From contig NZ_JBEQCT010000002.1 of the NCBI RefSeq assembly GCF_046054155.1, positions 682,001 to 746,000 on the forward strand: DNA of 64,000 bases. The letters run 5' to 3'. Position numbers and translations under genes: made by a program. Position 1 is the stretch's first letter. Each line of letters begins with the position of its first letter. Under the pieces are notes generated by a model. The model was not told the origin of the DNA and searched no databases. It worked only from the letters and a program-made list of their open reading frames with translations. Below, piece after piece: positions 54,291 through 62,930 of this stretch. This DNA is from Celerinatantimonas yamalensis (GTDB lineage Bacteria > Pseudomonadota > Gammaproteobacteria > Enterobacterales > Celerinatantimonadaceae).

Positions 54291-56135
54291 ATGTTTGCTG
54301 GCGTTTTTTCTCAAAAATCGATACTTGCGCAGATGGAAGCCACGGTTATTTACCATGCTTTGTCCCCTTATAAAAAACCAGATCGTTTTGGTTTTAGATC
54401 AAGTCAGAAAAGCTGGCTCTATGAACAGCGCCACTATTGTGGTTTCTTTGATAGGGATGCGCAACTACCGCTTATCTGCTCAAAAACAGGTGTCGCTTTG
54501 GCATTTTGGGGACGGTTAGATAATCGTAGCGCACTAGCTCAAACATTGGCCCTTGATGAAAAAAATCCAAATCTTACTGATGCTCAATTGGTATTGGCTG
54601 CGTGGCATTATTATCAACAACAACTGCCGGAACATTTACTCGGTGACTTTGCCTTGGCGGTGATCGATGAATCGCGCCAGCGGGTTTTCTTAGCACGCGA
54701 TCCACTGGGCGTTAAGCCACTTTATTACCATTTTGATCAAGGGCAATTAACTTTCGCTTCATCAGTCGCTGGGTTAAAGTGTACTAATTTGCCGCTTAGC
54801 CGTAATACGCAATGGATGATAAACTATCTTTGGGGAATATCAGGTCATAAACAGACAACGGCCTATGATGATGTATATAAGCTTTTGCCAGGTCATTGCT
54901 TAACCCTTGACCAAGACGGTTTACAGCTACGCAAATGGCACTTCTGGCACGATAATGCCCCAATGGCTACGCGGCGAGAGCCGCGTTGGGTCGAGGTATA
55001 CAGAGAAGTATTAGAAGAGGCCATTCGGGCTCGCATGGGCAGCCCCTATCCATACGGTTGTGAAAATAGTGGCGGTATTGATTCAGCAACAATTGCCGCT
55101 TATTTAGCCAAATTTCTAGGCACCCCAGGGGAGCAACTTCACAGTTTTGGATTTGCGTTGTGTGAATTGGAACCCGAATATATTCTAGCAACCAGCCAAG
55201 CTTGCCATATTACCCATAATTACCTGATTAGTACTCATATCGATAATGAAATGGAGCGCATTGAACGGGGCATCAAAGTTCTAGGATTCCCGGAAGAGCA
55301 TGGCAATGCCTCGTTGCATCTCCCCTTTTATCAGCAATGTGAACAGCGTAACATCAAAGTGCTCTATTCTGGTTTTGGTGGCGATGAGGTCGTCAGCAAC
55401 CCCGGCTATATGTTGCGTTATGAACTATTGGATCAAGGCAAATACGCGAATCTCTATGATATATTGCCAGGCAACCTACTGACGCGGAATCTACGGCTAC
55501 TTAAGAGTGCTGTAAAACGACATTCTCCTGAATACAACCCTGCGTTTTTAAATGCATGGCAGCAGCGTTGGCCCTATTGTCCGCTCAGCAAAGAAGTTAT
55601 CCAACTTTATGATATTTATAATCATTATATGGAGACAGCTCGTTATGACGCCCCTTTTCGGCGTATCAACGATTTTATCCTCAATTACCATCTAAACAAA
55701 CTACAAGTGAGTGCTAGACTGGATAATTGCACCCTAATGGCGGCTTCTTATGGTATTGATTATCGCTGGCCATTGTGGGACGTACGACTGGTGCAACAAT
55801 ACCTCTCTACCCCATCCATCGAAAAATTTGGCCCCAAAGGAATCGGACGCTATCTGCACCGCCGCGCAATTACTGGCATCGTTCCGCAGAAAGTAGCATG
55901 GAAACCCAGCAAAGATATGGGCTACAACGCATTGAACCAGACGCATGTAACGCGATCACTGCAAATCCCAGAAGATCATAATTTAGCCCCTGAACTCGCA
56001 GCTCTGCTTGATACCCAGAAATTAGAACAATGGCGCCGACATGGCAATTCACTCACGGATCAGAATGCCCGATTCGTGATTCATCGTAACATCGATCGCA
56101 TCAAGTGGCTGAATGCATGGCTCAAAGACAATTAA
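54291..56135 (+). CDS. Asparagine-synthetase-like lasso cyclase (C protein)
   Basis: Predicted macrolactam synthetase that activates an Asp/Glu side chain as AMP ester and joins it to the peptide's new N-terminus. It has 614 residues. The N-terminal glutaminase-like domain (1-190) starts MFAGVFS, without the Cys-2 nucleophile of true asparagine synthetases, as expected for lasso cyclases. The ATP-pyrophosphatase loop SGGIDSATIAAYLA is at residues 260-273, and GFGGDEVVSNPG follows near 362. It is the only forward gene of the cluster. It is divergent from B1 and convergent with the ATP-grasp gene, whose stop lies 20 bases away. Confidence 0.87.
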   Translation: MFAGVFSQKSILAQMEATVIYHALSPYKKPDRFGFRSSQKSWLYEQRHYCGFFDRDAQLPLICSKTGVALAFWGRLDNRSALAQTLALDEKNPNLTDAQLVLAAWHYYQQQLPEHLLGDFALAVIDESRQRVFLARDPLGVKPLYYHFDQGQLTFASSVAGLKCTNLPLSRNTQWMINYLWGISGHKQTTAYDDVYKLLPGHCLTLDQDGLQLRKWHFWHDNAPMATRREPRWVEVYREVLEEAIRARMGSPYPYGCENSGGIDSATIAAYLAKFLGTPGEQLHSFGFALCELEPEYILATSQACHITHNYLISTHIDNEMERIERGIKVLGFPEEHGNASLHLPFYQQCEQRNIKVLYSGFGGDEVVSNPGYMLRYELLDQGKYANLYDILPGNLLTRNLRLLKSAVKRHSPEYNPAFLNAWQQRWPYCPLSKEVIQLYDIYNHYMETARYDAPFRRINDFILNYHLNKLQVSARLDNCTLMAASYGIDYRWPLWDVRLVQQYLSTPSIEKFGPKGIGRYLHRRAITGIVPQKVAWKPSKDMGYNALNQTHVTRSLQIPEDHNLAPELAALLDTQKLEQWRRHGNSLTDQNARFVIHRNIDRIKWLNAWLKDN

Positions 56136-56154
56136 ACGGATGTGCAAGTCAATC

Positions 56155-57384
56155 TTATGATGGGGACTTTAATAACGGTCCATTGATCATTTGTGGCGTT
56201 AAGGTCCCCCAACCACTGTTGCCTTCCAGCATAATTGGGCCGGTTGGAGTGAGCACCCAATCCCAGGCAATAGCTTTGATATCGGAGAACTGTTGATGAG
56301 CAAGATGGCTTTGAGAAACCAGTAACGACCAAAATGGTAATTGAGGATTTTTCGCCGCCTGTTGCCATAACTTATCGGCTCTTTCTCGGCGGCTATACAA
56401 ATATTCGTTCGGAAAGGGAAATAACACGCCTGAGGGCGAGATCCCCAGCAGCGCATATTCAATCAAATTGTCACCTTGAAATGGCACCTCCAGAGAGGCG
56501 CTCAAACAATGTACTGCGCCATCGCGCCACTGACTGATATAGCGCAAGGTTATCACCTCTTGAGCACGACACAGATGGGCAAGCGAGGGATGATTTTGTA
56601 ACAACGGCTGAATTAGTACATCATCGTTTTGTAAAAGCTGTTGCCACGCCAATTCAACCTCGGCGGTGGTTGTAAGCACTTTTCCAGTGAAGGTTTTACC
56701 AGTGAGCTGATCCGCTTGAGGAAAAACAGCAAAAGCGCCTCGCCCCTGATTTCCCGATCGACTTTTGATAAAACAAGGCGTTGTTTGGCAGAGCAGAGCA
56801 GCCAGCGATTGTTGGCTATATCGAGGGAGCAGTGCCTGAGTCGCTACCACATGAAAACCCTGCGCTGACAACATGTCGGCAAGCGCTTGTTTATCCTGCA
56901 GTTGGACTAAAGACGCGGGACGCAGCCCCAATGGCATACTTTGTCGATTATGATAGCTCGGTAACTCGTGGTCAAACACATAATCGAGTAACTGTTGGGG
57001 ATGAAGATGCAAGCCAAAGCAATACACAGTATTCGGCGGCACACACCAGCAGAGCGCTAAATGCTGCACGCGCCAATATTGCTCCCATAGCGATAACCCC
57101 GTACATTGTTTAACCGAAGCGCCATGACGTTTAAGACTCCGATAGCTAGCACGCCAACTCCCCCAACAGAGCCACCGTAACCAGAGCCACATTTGCAACA
57201 AACACCACAAAGGTCGTGGCCAAGCACCTCGATTGTGCCACCAAAAATCGCGGTGTAGCTTGAGTCTCCTATCATTTGTCGTAAACAGATAACGCCAGCT
57301 CATCAACCCGTGGGGCAGCGAACGTCTTACCCAATCGCGGATAAGCGCATGGACCACTTTATTGATGAGTCGGCTCATCAGCAC
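56155..57384 (-). CDS. Sugar-transfer-type ATP-grasp protein of RiPP cluster
   Basis: About 409 residues. It belongs to the ATP-grasp group often found near sugar and sulphate transfer genes (ATPgrasp_ST). Evidence: CFIKSRSGNQGRGAFAVFP near residue 208 (ATP-binding Lys and Gly-rich loop), VLIQPLLQNHPSLAHL, and the C-terminal metal-binding WDWVLTPTGPIMLEGNSGWG. The N-terminal 90 residues are rich in Trp and Arg with a hydrophobic stretch (WCLLQMWLWLRWLCWGSW). The start may be GTG 57384 or ATG 57378. It begins one base after the sulfotransferase-GNAT stop. ATP-grasp enzymes form amide or ester bonds; the acceptor here is unknown. Confidence 0.78.
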   Translation of the reverse strand: MLMSRLINKVVHALIRDWVRRSLPHGLMSWRYLFTTNDRRLKLHRDFWWHNRGAWPRPLWCLLQMWLWLRWLCWGSWRASYRSLKRHGASVKQCTGLSLWEQYWRVQHLALCWCVPPNTVYCFGLHLHPQQLLDYVFDHELPSYHNRQSMPLGLRPASLVQLQDKQALADMLSAQGFHVVATQALLPRYSQQSLAALLCQTTPCFIKSRSGNQGRGAFAVFPQADQLTGKTFTGKVLTTTAEVELAWQQLLQNDDVLIQPLLQNHPSLAHLCRAQEVITLRYISQWRDGAVHCLSASLEVPFQGDNLIEYALLGISPSGVLFPFPNEYLYSRRERADKLWQQAAKNPQLPFWSLLVSQSHLAHQQFSDIKAIAWDWVLTPTGPIMLEGNSGWGTLTPQMINGPLLKSPS

Positions 57385-57385
57385 A

Positions 57386-58825
57386 TCATTTCCGGTGCTG
57401 CCAGTTTTGGCGATGTAAGATGTAGTGGTTCAGCCTCATTGGCTCACCAGTAGATATATTTTTACCCTCGTTTTGCCTGTACTCAAGCTCAAAACCCAAT
57501 CGAGTCATCATGGCATTTAAGCGGTGATGGGTAGCGATAACCTGCCCATAAAAGCGCTCTATATTGCCATCGGCAAAAAAATGATCAAAGAGTACGGGTA
57601 ACACATCATCAGGAACCCCCTTACCCCACAGACTTTTATCGCCAATAACGAGGGTGAATTCGGCGCTTGCAGTCGATAAACGTTGAACAGTGACAAAACC
57701 GACTAAGATGCCAGATTTGCGAAAAATTCCCAGATGAAATGAGTCTTTATAATTAAATTGGCGTAAATGACGCAAAGTCTGCTCGCGTTGCCAGCCTCGA
57801 GGGACATGATTGAGACCTTGCTGAATTGCGGCATCATTAAACCAACTGATGTAATCATCATTCACATCTACATCGCATATTGGACGCAATAAAAAGTGCT
57901 GGGTTTCAAGCAAAATAGAGCGTTTGTCATCATTGTTCAGCAACAATGACTCTGCAACCGGCTGCGGAGTAACCAACGCATGCCCATGCTCATCCAAATA
58001 TCCGAGGCGGCGCATCATGGGGCCATGATCGGCAATAATTTGTACAATCTGCTCAGCACTGAGTTTATTTTGCCAATCACCGCTTTGTCCTTGGCGAAAA
58101 AATAGCGATGCTTTTGCTGGTCGCTCTTTAAAGCCTTTTTCCTGTTCTTGACGAGACAGCTCTTTAAAATCACTAAATGCGATCGCCTGTTTAATCCGCA
58201 CCGGATCAGTCGGTAGTTCTAAGAATTGACAAGCTTGAGTAAAGGTTGCCAGCGGATTAGCATGCATATCTTCATAGCGGATCACGAGGCGTTTTAAGTT
58301 GGCCGCATCCAGCCAACTGGCGACATGATCTGACCAGCTCAGTAGGTGTTGACGCACTTGAAGCTTCAGTCGATTAGGATGATTCAATAACGAAAACTTA
58401 GAATCCCCCATGTAGGCAATTGCTTGGTCAAGACTACACTGAAAATGATTCGCACATGAGGGCGCCACATCCAACGGATTACGCACAATATAAAGCGCCC
58501 CCTTAGTGCCGTGTACACCCACTAGCGGTTCGCCAGCTACGGGAAAAGTATAAGCATCGTGGATCTTATGATATCCCAGTTCGACGGTATCTTTGTCCCA
58601 GTCATACACCGCCGGACGTAAGCGATCAATTTCATCTGCGCTTAAATCGGCACTATCAAATCCTAAACAGTCATCTAACCAGCTACGAGCACTCGCAATA
58701 CTGCCAGTCTTCAGGGCGTTGATATCAACAGGTTTATCGCCATTTTCTAACAAATTTTGCAAAAAACTGCGAAACCACGTATTACCAGATTTAGGATACG
58801 AGGCCAACCAATAGAGACTGCTCAT
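57386..58825 (-). CDS. Sulfotransferase-GNAT acetyltransferase fusion
   Basis: A 479-residue two-domain protein. Residues 1-275 are a PAPS-dependent sulfotransferase: 5'-phosphosulphate loop SYPKSGNTWFRSFLQNLL at 9-26 and 3'-phosphate region IVRNPLDVAPSCANHF near 112, plus the RKGxxGDWKN-like RQGQSGDWQNKL near 250. Residues about 305-475 are a GNAT acetyltransferase of RimJ/RimL type: LRPICDVDVNDDYISWFND, LVGFVTVQ, IGDKSLWGKGVPDDV and the IATHHRLNAMMTRLGFE C-terminus. It overlaps the kinase gene by four bases. It could both sulphate and acetylate the cluster's peptide. Such a fusion is unusual to me; there is no frameshift between domains. Confidence 0.82.
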   Translation of the reverse strand: MSSLYWLASYPKSGNTWFRSFLQNLLENGDKPVDINALKTGSIASARSWLDDCLGFDSADLSADEIDRLRPAVYDWDKDTVELGYHKIHDAYTFPVAGEPLVGVHGTKGALYIVRNPLDVAPSCANHFQCSLDQAIAYMGDSKFSLLNHPNRLKLQVRQHLLSWSDHVASWLDAANLKRLVIRYEDMHANPLATFTQACQFLELPTDPVRIKQAIAFSDFKELSRQEQEKGFKERPAKASLFFRQGQSGDWQNKLSAEQIVQIIADHGPMMRRLGYLDEHGHALVTPQPVAESLLLNNDDKRSILLETQHFLLRPICDVDVNDDYISWFNDAAIQQGLNHVPRGWQREQTLRHLRQFNYKDSFHLGIFRKSGILVGFVTVQRLSTASAEFTLVIGDKSLWGKGVPDDVLPVLFDHFFADGNIERFYGQVIATHHRLNAMMTRLGFELEYRQNEGKNISTGEPMRLNHYILHRQNWQHRK

Positions 58826-59724
58826 GCACGGGCCTCAATATCGAGTAAGATCGTATCAATCAGCTTATCAAGCTTAAAACCTTGGTTTGGACGCGTCAAA
58901 CGGGCCAGATGGATCTGCCCAGCCAATTGGCCGCACAATTGAAAATGTTGTGGCTTAAGATCCATCGCCGCTAAAAACTTAGGCCGATAGGTGTTGGTTT
59001 TCAGTGCCTGAAATTTTTCCATCCCAGTCATAGGCTCAACCGTTATCTCATTGATGTTTTCATTATTGAGAATATATACCCAGCGCACTGGCAGTTTTTG
59101 TTGCAGCCCCAGATCATTGACTGGAAGATTGAATTTTTCCATATCAGGTCGAATCCGGCGCAATTCACTCGTCTTGATGTTGAATTGATCGGCCACGTCT
59201 TGCCACAACTTGATACGAGGGAAACCGGGCAAAGCATCCCCAGAGGACGTAATCGGGACAACATCGTCAGCCAGCACTTGATAACCACGGCGCATAAACC
59301 CGGCAGCAAGTGTTGATTTACCCGCCCCAGAAGGCCCCACACAGATCAAACAGTGATCGCCGATACGGATTGCATTGCCGTGGAGCACAAGCAGCTCACG
59401 CTGAAACAATAACGCACCAAATATCGAACCCAGCAAAAAGACTCGAATACTATCCTCATCAATATCAGGAGCAGGATCGATCAGAATTTCTTGCCCGTTT
59501 ATCACCAAAAATCGCGCGACACCTGGGATCTTTAGCCAAAGCTTATCCTTAGCCACCCATAGAAAAGGACCCATTTTCTGACCATCATCAAGCCCATGAT
59601 CAGGGACGTTCTCATACCGGATCTGCACATCGATAGATTGACTCTGATCAGCGAGGTTAAACAGTTCGGGCAATTCAATCTCACTGGCAATAGTGAGATG
59701 GTAGGCTGAATACATCAAAGTCAT
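58822..59724 (-). CDS. HPr-kinase-like protein of lasso-type cluster
   Basis: Predicted ATP-dependent kinase, 300 residues, related to the C-terminal domain of HPr kinase/phosphorylase. Marks: LVLHGNAIRIGDHCLICVGPSGAGKSTLAAGF (conserved His, then P-loop near residue 130) and the double Asp in YQVLADDVVPI near 152. In the paeninodin cluster a related kinase phosphorylates the C-terminal Ser of the lasso precursor, so a similar role is inferred. ATG 59724 is preceded by AGGAC; it is the first gene of kinase, sulfotransferase-GNAT, ATP-grasp. Confidence 0.85.
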   Translation of the reverse strand: MTLMYSAYHLTIASEIELPELFNLADQSQSIDVQIRYENVPDHGLDDGQKMGPFLWVAKDKLWLKIPGVARFLVINGQEILIDPAPDIDEDSIRVFLLGSIFGALLFQRELLVLHGNAIRIGDHCLICVGPSGAGKSTLAAGFMRRGYQVLADDVVPITSSGDALPGFPRIKLWQDVADQFNIKTSELRRIRPDMEKFNLPVNDLGLQQKLPVRWVYILNNENINEITVEPMTGMEKFQALKTNTYRPKFLAAMDLKPQHFQLCGQLAGQIHLARLTRPNQGFKLDKLIDTILLDIEARA

Positions 59725-60139
59725 CGCGATGTCCTGAAACTTGAGGCGTTTATATATAAAAATAGCATTTAATATAACTAATTATAAAAAATTATAACAT
59801 GCTCTAATTAGCTCAATGACCTCGCTATGTTGCCCTGAACGTAAGCACATAAGCAAGGATATCAAAAAAAACCAAGCCCTTCGAATCCATATAGCCACAC
59901 CTAGGAATCCACTGATTAGAACGGTTTCTCTAGGCCATATTGCGTTTTAAGGAGGATTGTTGCCATGGAGATCGACCTTATATGTCAATGGGATAAATCC
60001 ATGCATAACTAATATATGATTGAATATAACGATCTTAAGATGAATCGGCTATAATGTGAAGTGTAGACTAAGTCTATTTTTATCATTGAACCTTGTTGAT
60101 CAATAACAAGAATATGACCCAAAATTAGACTAATGAGCG
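59725..60139. other. Intergenic region, possible decayed insertion sequence, no precursor seen
   Basis: About 415 bases upstream of the kinase operon. The reverse strand has only very short frames (16-22 codons). On the forward strand a perfect AAGGAGG at 59949-59955 precedes ATG 59965, but this frame ends after 15 codons. The region was checked for a lasso precursor and none was found. Confidence 0.4.
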
Positions 60140-60868
60140 TTAAAGAAGTGTATTCAGAAAACGATCCGGGTTATTGATAAAACACTTCATAATGACAAAA
60201 TTATCTGTCTCGGAATAATTCACCTGGTTAATCCCATCAGCAGAAAACTCTAATATGATAGCATTGGGAAAAGTGATAAGTATGGGTGAGTGCGTCGCAA
60301 TAATAAATTGACACCCCAAACTAACAAGTTCAGCCATTTTACTCAAAAAGGCGAGCTGGTGCTGTGCAGACAGTGACGATTCGGGTTCATCAAAAATATA
60401 AAGACCATTTTTACCAAACCGGTGAACGATAAGATCGAGGAGTGATTCGCCATGTGAGCGGGTATGTAAATCCCTTCCACCATAGGAATCTTTGATAAGT
60501 GGCCTCAAGCATGGCTCTTCATCTAGCTGATTCATATTCGTAATGACATTATAAAAACTTTCAGAGCGGTAGAAATAACCATTTTTTGGCCGTAAAGCTG
60601 ACCGAGAAAGCCGAAGGGCCTTCGCAAGAACCGGTGTATTCTCACCCGTTGAGAAATTAAAATTTCGACTCCCACCCTCGTGATTAAAACCCGCCGCTAC
60701 AGCAATCGACTCGATTAATGTTGATTTACCTGAGCCATTTTCACCGACAAAAAACGTAACGGCAGGATGCAGTTCAAGCAAATCTAAATGCTTTAGTGAT
60801 GGTAAGTTAAAGGGAAAGGCATCTACCTTTTTGTCCTTTTTTATTTCTATATGCTTTATATACGGCAT
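60140..60868 (-). CDS. Stand-alone AAA/SMC-like ATPase
   Basis: A 242-residue cytoplasmic ATPase of the ABC/SMC head type. Walker A FVGENGSGKSTLIESIAVAAGF near residue 41, an SRSHGESLLDL signature-like segment near 137, Walker B GLYIFDEPESSLS near 155 and the switch His in IIATHSPILI near 187. ATG 60868 has AGGGGA upstream. No partner nuclease or methylase gene adjoins it, so whether it is a defence, repair or other accessory ATPase is unclear. It is AT-richer than genes to its left. Confidence 0.8.
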   Translation of the reverse strand: MPYIKHIEIKKDKKVDAFPFNLPSLKHLDLLELHPAVTFFVGENGSGKSTLIESIAVAAGFNHEGGSRNFNFSTGENTPVLAKALRLSRSALRPKNGYFYRSESFYNVITNMNQLDEEPCLRPLIKDSYGGRDLHTRSHGESLLDLIVHRFGKNGLYIFDEPESSLSAQHQLAFLSKMAELVSLGCQFIIATHSPILITFPNAIILEFSADGINQVNYSETDNFVIMKCFINNPDRFLNTLL

Positions 60869-61070
60869 TTCACTTCCCCTTATCCACACGACTAAATGAA
60901 TATATTAAATAAAATAAATAAATTCATTCATTAGCATTAAATTTTTATGAAAAGCCAATAATAGAACCTACAATAGTTCACTTATTATCTAAATTCACGA
61001 ATATCTTTGCACTTTCTTATCACTATTTTCCTTGATTACATAATCACACAATTAACCTGGGAAGCGATTG

Positions 61071-61925
61071 TTATGTAACATTAATTTTGTATTCCATTTC
61101 TAACTGATTGATTGTGTTTTTGAATCCAATGTCTAATATTAGTTTTTCCATAATACTATTTTCTTCAACATTCAGATATTTCAGCACATTGCTTTGAGTG
61201 TTTACATATAGTTCATCTACTATTCTTTCAATATTTTCAATCGTACGCCAACCTGGATCCATTCCTAATTGTAAGATAGAACCATTAGCTCGATGTACAA
61301 TACCATACCCAATCAATCTATTATCTTCTATTATTCTAGCAACATAATAGTTATTTTTGGCATTTAAATATGAAACCATGGAGTTTTGCCATGACGGCAC
61401 GAATGTACAATATTCACTGACAGGTAAATTATTTAATTGAATATCAATGCTAGCAATCTTTGCCTTGCTTATATTGTCACTCTTTCTATTTTCGCTAATA
61501 TATTCATAACATTTAAATTTTCTACTTATTCTAAATCCATATTTCATATATAAATTTTGAGCTGGAACATTATGTTCAAGAACTTCAAGTACGAATTTAT
61601 CTATTTCATTTTCAACCATTAAATCTTTTATTTCACAGATTAGTTTATCTGCAATTTTCCGTCCTTGATATTTTTTCCGTACACCTGTTGCTAAGTCATA
61701 AAAAACTGATAGATTTCCAATCTTTCGATATCCAATAAGAAGAAATCCAATCAAGTTTTCTTCTTCGAAATATCCAATAGATTTTCCTTTGCTAAGACTT
61801 CTCGCAGAAAACATTTCCATCAATTTATCTTTTGGCATATCCATCTTTACTTCATATTCCGAAAATGCGTCAACGAAAGCGTCATGAATCATATCGAATG
61901 ATGTATTTTTAAGAGATGCTATCAT
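61071..61925 (-). CDS. GNAT acetyltransferase with two tandem GNAT-like domains
   Basis: A 284-residue protein of low GC content. The first half is a full GNAT domain (FYDLATGVRKKYQGRKIADKLICEI with the acetyl-CoA loop near residue 83, then LEVLEHNVPAQNLYMKYGFRISRKFKCY). The second half is a degenerate copy (YYVARIIEDNRLIGYGIVHR, YVNTQSNVLKYLNVEENSIMEKLILDIGFKNTINQLEM). ATG 61925 has GGAGA upstream; 61940 is an alternative. The substrate is unknown. It sits among mobile-element debris, as accessory acetyltransferases often do. Confidence 0.8.
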   Translation of the reverse strand: MIASLKNTSFDMIHDAFVDAFSEYEVKMDMPKDKLMEMFSARSLSKGKSIGYFEEENLIGFLLIGYRKIGNLSVFYDLATGVRKKYQGRKIADKLICEIKDLMVENEIDKFVLEVLEHNVPAQNLYMKYGFRISRKFKCYEYISENRKSDNISKAKIASIDIQLNNLPVSEYCTFVPSWQNSMVSYLNAKNNYYVARIIEDNRLIGYGIVHRANGSILQLGMDPGWRTIENIERIVDELYVNTQSNVLKYLNVEENSIMEKLILDIGFKNTINQLEMEYKINVT

Positions 61926-61940
61926 AGCTTTATTCTCCAT

Positions 61941-62413
61941 GCGCCGAAGGCGTTTACAATCGAGGTAGAGCGCCCATTACTGAGACAACTCCGCACGAGC
62001 GGAATGACCGCATCCGGCTCTTCAGTTATAGAGTCACTCGTATCAATACACGTGCCGGATACCAGTCGACATGAATAAATCGTTGACTCACTTGGGGTCG
62101 CTCCAATCCATAATACGTTAACATCTTCTTGAAATTATTCCAGAGATAGCTCTTTCTGCCACTTCGACAATTCAGCCATTTAAATAGACTGTGGATCACT
62201 TGATGGTAGACGTTCGCACATGCTCAACAGTTGTCGGGCAAGCCGAAGTCATTGTGCTTTTGCATCTGAGTTCTAGCTAATCAGTGGCGATTCATATGCA
62301 GACAATTAACACGACCAAATAGAGTCTGAACAGATGACTTTTCTTCAAAATTTTCATCCCAGCTTAGGAACATAACGAGCCTGTAGAATTACTCGTCTTT
62401 TAATTTATTTTTA
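61941..62413. other. Intergenic stretch before transposase remnants, no gene seen
   Basis: About 470 bases with no usable frame. A short GC-rich dyad (GCCGAAGGC, 61950-61958) lies near the GNAT start. It is probably eroded mobile DNA. Confidence 0.4.
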
Positions 62414-62698
62414 TTGATGGAATCATCGTTTGCAACATTATGTGGCGTTAATCCAATTCCAGCTTCATCGGGTAAAACTACCCGTCATAGATTGAATCGT
62501 GGAGGCTGTCGCAGTGCGAACAACGCTCTCTGGACCGTAGCTATGGTAAGAATGCGAAGTGACCCCAGAACAAAAGACTATGTCGCTCGAAGAACAGCGA
62601 AAGGGTTATCAACTAAGGAAATAACTCGCACCCTAAAGCGTTATATAGCGAGAGAGCTATTCCCGCTAATACTGAAAGATCTAGCGAACCTGGCTTGA
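62414..62698 (+). pseudogene. IS110-family transposase, C-terminal fragment
   Basis: A 94-codon frame containing the C-terminal Transposase_20 (IS116/IS110/IS902) domain: LCGVNPIPASSGKTTRHRLNRGG, ANNALWTVAMVRMRSDPRTKDYVARR and a closing TLKRYIARELFPLI. A complete IS110 transposase has 300 or more residues with an N-terminal DEDD domain, which is absent here; the bases upstream do not encode it. This is therefore a 3' remnant that ends at a TGA 62698. Confidence 0.85.
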
Positions 62699-62713
62699 CA
62701 TAGGCGCGTAAAT

Positions 62714-62899
62714 GCTTGTGTTGAGAGCTTATTCTATTCAATGAACGTTGAAGCGATCCAATATGAGCCGATCATGACAAGAGATGAGATGCGCCAAACG
62801 CTCTTCGAGTACATAGAGGTTGATTATAATCGGACGAGAAGGCACAGTGCTCATGGGTATCTAAGCCCAATTAACTTTGAAAAGCAAAATGTCGCTTAG
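62714..62899 (+). pseudogene. IS3-family transposase OrfB, 3' fragment
   Basis: About 61 codons of the integrase C-terminus: CVESLFYSMNVEAIQ (keeping the last catalytic Glu of the DDE triad), then FEYIEVDYNRTRRHSAHGYL and SPINFEKQNVA before the stop. The first two catalytic Asp residues and all of OrfA are missing. It begins 15 bases after the IS110 fragment, so the two elements recombined or inserted into each other. Confidence 0.85.
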
Positions 62900-62900
62900 T

Positions 62901-62930
62901 GAAGTGTCCAGTCTGACTGGAGCAGATCAT
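62901..62930 (+). repeat. Probable right end of the IS3-family element
   Basis: TGTCCAGTCTGACTGGAGCA directly after the OrfB stop resembles IS3-family terminal inverted repeats. No matching left end was found within the window next to it. A similar string, TGTATCCAGTTCGACCG, occurs at 53758-53774 inside the RiPP cluster gap. Confidence 0.45.

Noticed and set aside
59949..60012. Perfect AAGGAGG followed by ATG upstream of the kinase operon
   Set aside because: The frame stops after 15 codons and has no precursor features; it is on the opposite strand to the kinase operon.
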